Part shown: piece by piece, positions 41,159-53,100 of the stretch | Layout: each line of letters begins with the position of its first letter | Numbering within the stretch: position 1 is the first letter of the stretch | Assembly (NCBI GenBank): GCA_029962745.1 | Contig: CM057167.1 | Coordinates: 25,148,642-25,212,641 of the forward strand | Direction: 5' to 3' | DNA length: 64,000 nt | Source of the DNA: Echinometra lucunter | Taxonomy: Eukaryota; Echinodermata; Echinoidea; Camarodonta; Echinometridae | The notes under the pieces: model-generated | Databases searched by the model: none | What the model was told of the DNA's origin: nothing | Seen by the model: only the letters and a program-made list of their open reading frames with translations | Program-made: the position numbers and the translations under genes

Positions 41159-44100
41159 TATGATTATTATTATTATTAGTATCATCATTATCATCATCAT
41201 TCTTGTTTTACTTTCCTTAACAGATCGCTACGTCAATGACGACAGTGACAAGGAGTCATCGGATGAAGACACCTCAGCCGAGTACATGTCAGACGCCGAT
41301 ATCGAATCAGACGATGATGAGAGGACCACAGCCCCAAAGAAGGTCGTTCGCCGTCATCGTCGATCAGCGCATTCTGGTGATTGTTTGCTGTTGTTATTTT
41401 TTTTTTCTCTGCTCCATTCTATTACTTTTCCATTTGTTGTTCTGTCGATTTGTCAGTATTCTCCTATTTTTGTTTGGGATGAAGAAATAGAAAGGTACAT
41501 GCAGGTCTAACTATGAAATAGGAGACGAGAAAGACAATTATAGTTAAGCGAAAGAGAAAGGGAGAATCAGAGAGAGAGAGAGAGAGAGAGAGAGCGGGAG
41601 AAAAGAGAGAGAAAGAAAAAGATTAAAGTATACTGGACAAATTGCTTTAAAAATAAATGGAGGGAAGGAGAGAAAGAATGAAAGAGGGGAAGAGAGAGAG
41701 AGAGAGAGAGAGAGCAGAAACAAAAACGTTGAGAGAACGAAGGAGAGAAGCAGAAAAGCGAAACTGAAAGGAAGAAAAGAAATGAAAGAGAGGAGCGAGA
41801 AAAAGAGTGAAATAGGCAAAGTCCATTAATAGTGTTTGCAATTACAGTGCACCATCATTTAACATCTGCAAAGGAGTGGCAAAGTCATTTGATAGATATG
41901 TAACTTAAACCTTCCCAAATCAGGCAAGAAGGGCAAGACACATAAGAACGGTGTTGCCAAGATGAAGGGGAAGAAGGCTGCCAAGGTTTCTGGCGAGGTG
42001 TCCAGTGACGATGAGACCAGTCACGTGACCCACCAGAGGAAGGTAGTCAAGAATGATGACCTTGACAGGAAGACCAAAGTGAAGGTCATCGAGCAGATAG
42101 GTCAGCAGAATGCTATTACTTTTTGATTTCTTGAGAGTTTAATCAACTTGAGAATCAAGTATCGTTTCAGAAATTAATAACTATTGTCACTCTGCTTTGA
42201 TTGTTTATTATGTTAAGTTGATTTTTGTGATTTATTTATATTTTCAATTCTCTGTTTTCTCATTTTTCCTTCCTCTTTCTTAAGAATTTCATGACCATTC
42301 CTCTCTCCCTTTAAAAAAAATGAATGAATTTCTGTAAATTGCTTTAATTTGATTTGTGCACATCGATGATCACTACCACCAATTATACATGTATTTCTAT
42401 GCTCCCACCCCCCCCCCCCCCCCCAATGCAATGACCCCAAAATGATAAGTCAGTTAGTCTGGGAAGTATCATTACACCCAACCCATTCAGATTCATCTCT
42501 CCTTTTCAACACAGTCAACAATATTTGGAACGCTTTGTACCAGCATATAACGTTACCTTCATCCATCCTGATGTATTCTTTGACTTGGATATAGATTGTT
42601 CGACTTATGTAATATACTTAATCGACTAATGATAAGCATTAAGTACCCCATATATTATAAGAGGACTTTTATGACTCTGTCAGTGTATTGAGAACAAGTT
42701 GTGCAACGCTCATATGAAAGATTTCATTTTATCTTTTCCCCCATATTTTGCCATAATAGGCAATCATATTTTGTATAAAATAAGTGAAAAGTTTCACGTT
42801 TACAATTTCCTAATGAATATGATACACCAACCAAACAAGTGCTTCAATTTATGCCATTTCAAAATAAACTCATTTCTTTTTCCATTCATAACATAAATAT
42901 AACGCTCATCTTTGCAATATGTTTCTTTTACATTTTTTTACTTTGTGAAATACGGGTATGATCTTATTCAGTCTAGGAAAAATAACGTGTACAAGCACAG
43001 TTAGATAGATAGATATTTATTCATCTTTCTTTCCATATGTTACATACAACTTTACATACGATCAGTGTTATATATTACAATGCAAACAAAATCACAACAG
43101 TATAATGAAGTGGATTAAAAGAAAGATGAGGAGACCTTAGTAAAAGCAGAGCTTATAAGGTGTAAGGTCCCCTCTGAACCAACTTACATGTATAACTTAG
43201 TTTGTATATAGCGGCGTTATTAATATAATAAAATTATAATACTGTAACTACCTAAGAATACAACATAAAAGGGATGGAGAAAAGAAAACACGGGCTATAT
43301 ACAAAAGAGGGGGGGGGGGGGACCATAGATTTATGAATAACAAGACGGACGAGAAAAGAGAAAATATGAGAAATGATAAAAAATAGGAGTACAGTACAGG
43401 TACATCACAGGACAAATACAAAAACACATGGAAAATGAAAAACAAAAGGTTGACAATCTACAAATTATTTTGTTAGACGAGGAATATAAAGAAAGGGAAT
43501 TACCCAAGAGTACATCAAAGACATCGATATAACTACATCAGAATACCACATACTCTAAGAGTCACAATAATCATCAAGAAGATAAGCCTTAAGTGTACGC
43601 TTAAATGAAGAGAGACTAACAGATTGCTTAACACTAGAATCAAGAGAGTTCCAGAACCTGGGTCCAGTACAAACCAATGTATTAAAACGAAATTTTGTCC
43701 TCACTTTGGGTAAGTGAAATGCAGAAGCACTTTGTGTAGATGGTGATGAACCTGATTAATTTATTTGAAAAATGTTGGCCAAAGCCAGTGGTAGGACACC
43801 AGAATTGAAGCCATACATGAGAGCACCCAGTTGAAAGTGATATATATCTTGCAGCTTTAAGATTCTTTGCCTATAAAAAAATTGGGTTGGTGTGTTCACG
43901 AAAGCTTACATTACAAATAATTCTTAAGACTCTCTTTTGAATCAAATGTAATTTTTCAAGATGAGTCTTAAATGGAATTACCCCATGCAAGAACACCATA
44001 ACCGAGATAAGGAAGAATTAATGTTGAGTACATTATAAGAAGAATGTCCTTAATACAGTTCAGTGCATTATTTCATTTTTATTATTATGTTTCATTTTAT

Positions 44101-47100
44101 TTATTTATTTTTTTTTACAGTTCAGTGCATTATTTCATTTTTCTTTAAAACCAAAAAATATGTTCTGAGGAGTCAACTTAAGAGCGACAGAAGGAGGAGA
44201 TAACCTCTCTAACTACATTAACCTAAATTGTTGCTAAAAGTGCAATTATAAAAGATGTGTTCAACGGTTACCTTTTCAGCATTACAGAATGTACACATTG
44301 ACTCATTACTGGCAATTTTCAACTTGAACAATGTGTCATTTAAAAACAGAATCCTATATGAAACTTTGTACTGAAAACATTTCAACAGATTTGATAGGAG
44401 AGCTTGAAAACAAGTTACCTAGCTTGAGAACATTGAACACTTTACAACACTTGTTTAAAAAGAGTACAAAGTGCATGATTTGTGAAATGCTATTGGTGTT
44501 TCAGATGAAAATGATGAAGAAACATGTCCTGCCTTTTTAAGATCAATGTTCTAATAGTCATTGCTGTGAAGGTGATATTTGGTGAGAGAGTACTACACTT
44601 CGCGAAAAATGAATGAAAAGAACCTATCAAATTAAGACGCTTATAATTATAAAAATGTTACACTTTTTGTACTGATAATTTTTTTTTCTACATGCAGATG
44701 GCTCATTTGGTGGTGACGTCATCAGTGACAATGGGCCTACGTCACAAGTTGACACCGATGGTGACGATGAGGTAGACTTCCTGTTCCTTGTCTCCATGTC
44801 CTTCGTCTTTGCCATAGTTGGAGTCCTTGTCTTCTTCGAGATCGCTAAGTGGGTGGAGAATGAGAAGCACAATGATGACGAGGGAGCCGTGGTCGAGACT
44901 CGGGAAGCAGGAGCTGTTACTCCTCCAGGTTTGTTGGAATGAGATAGGAAAACAAATATTTTCCCTTTTAAGTCACCAAAAACTGAATATATAGCATGTA
45001 TTATATCATTCAGTCATTGTTATTTTTATTATGCATCCATTTAATTCTTCTTTCTTTTTTCAAATACTTAAATGAAAAAATGATGATGGTAATTATACTG
45101 ATGATAAAATAATAAGAAAAATAATGCTAATGCTCATGATAATAACGAGAAGAAGAAAAAGAAGAAGAAGAAGCAGAAGAAGAAAAAGAAGAATGATAAG
45201 AATGAATTGAAACTATATTAATTTTGGGAAAAAAGGAAGAGTGAATGGATCCATAGTTACCGCAAGAATGAACATAAAGCCGAAATCAATAACAGGAAAG
45301 GAAAGCAAGGGAGGAAGTATGATTATGGATCAGTAGATTTTAATAGATTTGAATTACAATCAGGTAATGATTATATTAGTTGCATGACTAAATAGATGAG
45401 GAGTGTGTGAAACTTCAAATTATTAGTAAATATATTAGCAAAACCTTTCGGCTATAATAACAACGCTATCAATCATGTCTTTGTCATTAATCATGAAAAA
45501 ACCAGGGGACCTGGTCCAGGAGGATATCGACTACGAGTCCGACTTTGAAAGCTACTCCGAAAGCTCCGAAACGGACATCGACCAGCCTTCCACCTCTTAC
45601 AAGCGAGACAAGCACGCCACCTACGACTTCCTCGTCTGGAGTGAGTATAGTCCAGACAATTATCTTTCAATTTGAAATCGAATTTTAATTTATTCTGCTT
45701 TTCAAATACTAAAAGTAAATGAAAAATTGCATGTAAAATGCATATTGAAAAGTGATTACATACTCAGGCCTTCGTCAGTCAATTGGATAATCAGTCTTTT
45801 TTTCCAAATTATTCAATCAGGAGCTCACAAATAAAATCAAAATGTCAATCAACAAATCAGCCAACTGATCCCTCAATGATTCTACCTAGAAATGAAATCA
45901 ATTGCTTCTTCAATCAAACCTTCGTACACCCCTTTAATATTTCCACAGTCCAATTTCATTCAGTCTTCAATCACTGTTTCGGTCACAAAACTGATAAACC
46001 GCCTACCAACTAACCGACAAAAAATTGTTAATGCAAGAAACAAACCTATAAATCCTTCAATCGGTTTATCATTAATCAGCTAATTAAGATTAACAAGTCA
46101 GTCAAAAATAAACAGATCGAACAACTAACTGATCAATCAATCAATCGACCAAGCCCCATGACTCAATTACTAATCAATCGATGATCTATCTATCACTTAT
46201 TTTTTCTCCCGATCAGAGCGCTTCGTGGAGGTATCTAGCGACGAGTACATCTGGTAAAATTACCTTCACGAAGCGCTTCCAAAACCAGCACTCTGGTCAG
46301 GAAGCAGGAAGAGGAGCAGGAGCAGGAGGAGCAGGAGGAGCAGGAGCAGGAGCAGGAGCAGGGGGAGCAGAAGGAGCAGGAGGAGCAGGAGGAAGAGAGC
46401 CAAATAAGATCAAGGATGTACCATAAAGACCACCTCTCTATGGTAAGAATAAGGGATCAATATTCATGTTTGTTTGTGTTTTTTACAGTCAGCTAGTGAC
46501 TCAATGAATCAGTCATGCAGTTCCACAATTTTGTCAAGTCAATTAATCATTCACTCAATAAAACAAATAATTATTAATTCATGAAGTCAACCTATATACA
46601 TCAATTGATCAGTAAGTCATCAATCAGCTAATTAATCTTTTAGACCCTACACCCGGGTGGCCCCTGTACTAAGGCGATAGGAATCCGAGAATTTAGTATT
46701 CAACAGGTTAATGCATGAACAAGTCCATCAACAAGTCAACAGATGATAAACTAACTGAACAACCAGTTAATCTACCAATCAATCAATCAATCAATCAGTC
46801 AATCAACTAATTATTTAAAAAAAAAAAAAATCTCTCTCTCTCAAATCAAATACATATTGTACAAATCATACATGACAAAATTTTACTTATTCTTCACAAG
46901 ACAGAATGCATTATACATTGATCCTTTGGCTCAAATATAAATTGCAATAAAAAATTAAAGAAGTACATTTTCATAGACTGTGTACAGAAAGCATTTTCAT
47001 ATACATGTTTAAAGTAAAGTACCTAAGAGAAAATTGACAAAGTTATCAATCACTAACTCTAAATCAGTGAAGTATTATTTTTTATTTTCCTCTTAACAGA

Positions 47101-50100
47101 GCACTTCCTGGAAGTAACTGGTGAGGAGTACATCAGATTCTGGTCAATGCAGTCCCTAAACCAGTGTTTGGGGCACGAAAGGGAGAGCCAGGTAAGATCA
47201 AGAAAGTGCCCCATAGTATATGAGCTAAAGACCATCTATCTAGATGGTAAGCCCTTTGGGGTGGGGTTACTATATAGTTCGAAAAGTTTCCTTTTTAGTC
47301 CACTCATCAATGAGTAAATTATTCCCTCAATCAGTTGACCACTTGATTATGCATTAAGAGGATTGAATTGATCATTAAATGAATAAAGAAACCAACTGAT
47401 CAACAAATAAACAATCCATGCAATCAGTTTACCAATTAATGAAACAATAGACATATTTATCAATCCATCAGTAATCAAATATATCAAGTCAGTCAATAAG
47501 TTTACCCATCATCCAATTAATCAATGAATCAAATCAAACGATCAATAATGAATAAATAAATCAACCATGAATCAATAAATGAATTTGTCTATTTAAAGAG
47601 CAGTGGATAGATCAATAAATCAACTGATGAAAAATACACGAATTAATCAACAAAGTAACAATCTAACTCATCTACAACTCTATTCCACATCGATCAGCTG
47701 ATCAGAGGATTCCTGCACATCTTGCTGGTAGAGACTACCATGCACCCAGGGCCAGCACTGCATAGGGCTCGATCGGGGCAGCTTGGAAGGAAGAAGGGTT
47801 GCCAGCTCGTCCAGCAACAAAGATGTGAGAATACATCTGGTAGACACTCATCCAGGGCGAGGGCTGGGGCTTGGGGCAGCTAGAAAGGAGGAGGGAAGCT
47901 AACTCGTCTAGTGATCTGGTAGACACTGTCACTGCCACTCAGGGCCAGGGCCAGGGCTGGGGCTCGGGGCAGCTAGAAAGGAGGAGGGAAGCTAACTCAT
48001 CTAGCGATCTGGTAGACACTGTCACTGCCACCCAGGGCCAGGGCTGCAGGGCTCAGGGCAGCTCTAGGAGGGAGGAGGGAATCCACCTACATGTAATATC
48101 AAGAGGCTCCCCTGATGCTGGAGAACAGCAATCTATGGTAAGTGTTTTGAGGGCTCTGTACCTCATTTTTCATTCTTTTTTTCTCTCAACCAAACTACCA
48201 ATGAATATTATAATCAGCCCCTTAATTGATTATGAGTAATTAGCCAGTCTTTAATCAGTCATTCAAATGAGCCCCCAATAGTATGTAGATCACACACCAA
48301 ATAAGAAATTAAGCAATTAATCAAACGGTCAGTGAATCAACTCATACAATCATCAGTCTATCAACTGAATGAAGGAATGGAGAAATTATTGAATGAATGA
48401 ATATCATTAAATAATCAATCTGTTAATTATTCTTAAACGATTACAGAGCGCTTCAAAGATGGGTCTGGCGATTAGTAGGCCTAAATCTGCTATACACTAC
48501 CACCCGAGGCAAGGGCTGGGCCTTGGGGCAGGAAACAGGAAGAAGGGTTGTAGCCAACTAATACCAAGAGGCTCCCCTGATGCTGGAGAATACCCATCTA
48601 AGGTAAAGTATTTTCAGCATTCTATACAAATTTTTTATTTTTCATTTTTTTCCTGCAGCTGATAAAAAAAATAACCAGCCATTTAATCAATCAACCGGGC
48701 AATTAATCATTCATTCAACTGAGTATATTTTATTAATACATCACAAACCAATTAGCCAATAAATCAGTGAATTAAATCATACATTTAATCTATCATTCAG
48801 TCAATTTAATTAATCAATTAATTGAACTGATAAGAAAACTAATTAATAAGCAATCAATTAAGTCATCCTTTAACCAAATACTCTCCCCCCCCCCCCCCCA
48901 CAAAGCGCTTCATGAATGACTTAAGTACACATGTACACTGCGACTCAGGGCCAGGGTGGGGCTCCATTGGGGTAGCTATGTAGAAGAAGGGTAGCGAACT
49001 ATATAAAGATGCTCCCCTGATGCTGGAGAACAGCGATCTATCTAAGGCAAGTGTTTTGGGGGTGCTATAATTTCTGTTTTATTTTTTTTTTTTTCTTCCA
49101 AACAATCAGTCCATAAATATTCAGCCCTTTAACTATGAGTAGTCAGCCAGTCTTCAATCATGCATTCAATTGAGCCCCCAATAGCATGTAGATTGACACA
49201 CCAAATAAATTAAGCAATTAATCAGTCAGTGAAGCAACTCATACAATCGATCTATCAATCAATCTATCAATTGAATGAAGGGATAGAGGAATTATTGAAT
49301 TAATGAATATTGATAAATAACCAATCCGTTAATTATTCTTTAATGAATACTCCATCTCCTTTACAGAGCGTTCCAAAGATGGGTCAATAAGTAAATTTGA
49401 TGGACAATGTCACCCGAGGCAAGGGCTGGGCCTTGGGGCAGGAAATAGGAAGGAGGGTTGTAGCCAACTAATATCAAGAGGCTCCCTTGATGCTGGAGAA
49501 TAGCCATCTATGGTAAAGTATTTTGAGTGTTCTATACAATTTTTTTGATTTTTCATTTTTCTTTCACCAACCATCCAGTAAATAATAACCAGCCATTTAA
49601 TCATTCACCTGGGAAATTAATTAGTCATTCATTTGATCCCCCAAGAGTATGTTTCATCAATATACCAAAAACCAATTCTCCAATAAATCAGAGAATTAAA
49701 TCATATATTCATTCTGTCATTCAATCAATCTAATTAATAAATCAACTGAATTAATAAGAAAATTAATTAATAAGGAATCAATTAAGTCATCCTTTAACCA
49801 AATACTCTCTCTCTCCCAAACAAGCACTTCATGAACGAGTTTAGTGATCAGTACACTGCCAGCCAGGGTAAGGGCAACTCTTCCAGCGACAAGAAAATCT
49901 TGTGGACACTGCCAGCCAGGGCCAGGGCTGGGGCTCTGGGAGGAGGGTTGCTAACTAATATTAACAGGTTCCCCTGATGCTGGAGAACAGTAATCTATGG
50001 TAAGTGTTTTGAGTGTTCTATACTTTCCTTTTTTGTTCTTTCGATCAAACAACCAATCAATAAATAATCAGCCCTTTAACTGTGACTTGTCAGGAAGTTA

Positions 50101-53100
50101 TTAATCAATCATTCAGTTGAGCCCCCAATGGTATGTAGATCGAAACAACAAAATGATAAGAGAATAAGCAATATTAATCAAACAGTTGGTGAATCAACTC
50201 ATACAATCGATCTACAAGTATCAATCATTCTGTCAGTTGAATGAAGGGATGGAGGGATTATTGAATGAATGAATATTGATGAATAACTCTCTCTCCTCAA
50301 CAGAGCGCTTCAAAGATGGGTCAATAAGTAAATATGACGGACAATGTCACTCGATGCAAGGGCTGGGCCTCAGGGCAGGAAGCAAAAATGAGGGTTGTAG
50401 CCATCCAATACCAAGAGGCTCCCCTGATGGTGGAGAATACTCATCTATGGTAAAGTGTTTTGAGCATTCTATGCGAAGTTTTTATTTTTCATTTTTTTCT
50501 TTCAGCCAATGAAAAAATAACCAGCCATTTAATCAATCAACCTTAATTATCAGTCATTCAGTTGATCCCATAGCAGTTTGTTTTATCAAAATACCAAAGA
50601 ACAATTAGCCAATCAATCAGTAAATTATCATACATTCATTCTATCATTCAATAAATCAAATTGATTGATTGATTGAATTAATATGAAAATTAATTGTTAA
50701 GCAGTCAGTTAAGTCATCTTTAACCAATTACTCTCTATCTCCCCCACAAAGTGATTCATGGACGAGTGAAGTACACTGCCACCCAGGGCCAAGGCTGGGG
50801 CTCGATCCGGGCAGCTATAGGAAGAAGGAGGGTTGTCAACTTGTCCAGCAACAAAGATGGGAGAATACCTCTGGTAGAGACTGCCACCCAGAGCCAGGGC
50901 TGGGGCTCTATCGGGGCAGCTAGGAAGGAGGAGGGTTGTCAACTTGTCCAGCGACAAAAATGTGAGAATACTTCTGGCAGACACTGCAACCCAGGGCCAG
51001 GGCTGAGACTCGATCGGGGCAGCTAGGAAGGAGGAGGAGGAGGAGGGTTGCCAAATCGTCCACCGACAAAGATGTAAGAATACTTCTGGCAGACACTGCC
51101 ACACAGGGACAGGGCTGAGACTCGATCGGGGCAGCTAGGAAGGAGGAGGAGGAGGAGGAGGGTTGCCAAATCGTCCACCGACAAAGATGTAAGAATACTT
51201 CTGGCAGACACTGCCACACAGGGCCAGGGCTGAGACTCGATCGGGGCAGCTAGGAAGGAGGAGGAGGAGGAGGAGGGTTGCCAAATCGTCCACCGACAAA
51301 GATGTCAGAATACTTCTGGCAGACACTGCAACCCAGGGCCAGGGCTGGGGCTAGAGGTAGCCAGGAAGGAGAAGGGTAGCCAAATAATATCAAGAGGCTT
51401 CCCTGATGCTGGAGAACAGCGATCTATGGTAAGTGTTTCGAGGATTCTACATTATCTTTTTCTTAATATTTTTTTTTTGACCAAACGACCAATCAATAAA
51501 TATTCAGCCCTTTTACTATGAGTAGTCAGCCAGTCATTCAGTCATTTAACTGAACCACCAATAGCATGTAGATCGACACACCAAATAAATTAAGCAATTA
51601 ATCAAACAGTCAGTGAATCAACTCGTATACTCGGTCTATCAATCAGTCTGAATGAAGGAATGGAGGAATTATTGAATGATGTATATTAATAAACAATCAG
51701 TTGATTATTCTTTAACAAAAACTCTCTCTCCTTCATACAGAGCGCTTCAAAGATGGGTCTGGCAATTAGTAAATCTGCTATACACTACCACCCGAGGCAA
51801 GGGCTGGGTCTTGGGGCAGGAAACAGGAAGAAGGGTTGTAGCCAACTAATATTAAGAGGCTCCCCTGATGCTGGAGAACACCCATTTAAGGTAAAGTATT
51901 TTCAGCATTCTATACAAAATTTTTTTTTTCTTTTTTTTTTTCTTCCAGCCGATGAAAAAATAACCAGCCATTTAATCGATCAAACGGGTAATTAATCAGT
52001 CGTTCAACTGATCCCCTAATAGTACATTTTATCAGTACACCACAAACCAATTACAGGTAGCCAATAAATCAGTAAATTAAATCATACATTCAATCTATCA
52101 TTCAGTCAATTCAATTAATCAATTAATTGAATTAATAAGAAAATTAATTAATAAGCAATCAATTTAGTCATCCTTTAACCATATACTCTCTCTCCCCTAC
52201 AAAGCGCTTCATGAACGAGTTTAGTGATAAGTACACTGACACCCAGGGCCATAACTGTGGCTTAAGGCAGGAAGGAAAAGAGTATATAGGCAACTCTTCC
52301 AGCGACAAGTAGATCTTGTGGACATTGCCACCCAGGGCCAGGGCAGGGGCTCTGGGAGGAGGGTTGCCAACTGATATCAAGAGCTTCCCCTGATGCTGGA
52401 GAACAGTAATGTATGGCAAGTGTTTTGAGGGTTCTGTACTTTCCTTTTTTATTCTTTCTTCGATCAAACAACCAATCAATAAATAATCAGCCCTTTAACT
52501 GTGACTTGTCAGGCAGTTATTAATCAATCATTCAGTTGAGCCTCCAATGGTATGTAGATCGAAACAACAAAATAATAAGAATTTAAGCAATATTAATGAA
52601 ACAGTCAGTGAATCAACTCATACAATCGATCTATCAACTGAATGAAGGGATGGAGGAATTAGTGAATGAATGAATACTGATAGATAATCAGTTAGCTAAT
52701 TGTGCTTCAATGAATACTCTCTCTTCCCCCTTTTACAGAGAGTTTCAAAGATGGGTCTAGTGATAATTCAACCTGATCATTGACCCTACTACGAAGGTCC
52801 ATGATCTGATAGACACTACCACCCGAGGCAAGGGCTGGGCCTCGGGGCAGGAAGGAAAAATGAGGGTTGTAGCCAGCTATTATCAAGAGGCTCCCTTGAT
52901 GCTGGAGAATACCCATCTTTGGTAAAGTATTCATAAGTGTTTTATACTGTTCTTTTATTTTTCATTTTTCTTCCACCAACCAGCCAATGAATACATAACC
53001 AGCCATTTAATCAATAACCGAGCAATTAATCAGTCATTCAATTGATCCCCAATAGTATATTTAATCAATACACCAAAAACCAATTACCCATTCAATCTGT

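Noticed and set aside
46310..46430. Gly/Ala-rich open frame through the first array module
   Set aside because: Arises from the (GGAGCA)n tract and is out of the frame set by exon 6.
50709..51326. Minus-strand open frames of 63-131 codons with repeated SARSILTSLSVDDLATLLL-like peptides
   Set aside because: The peptide repetition simply mirrors the 108-bp DNA subrepeat; no start or splice evidence on that strand.
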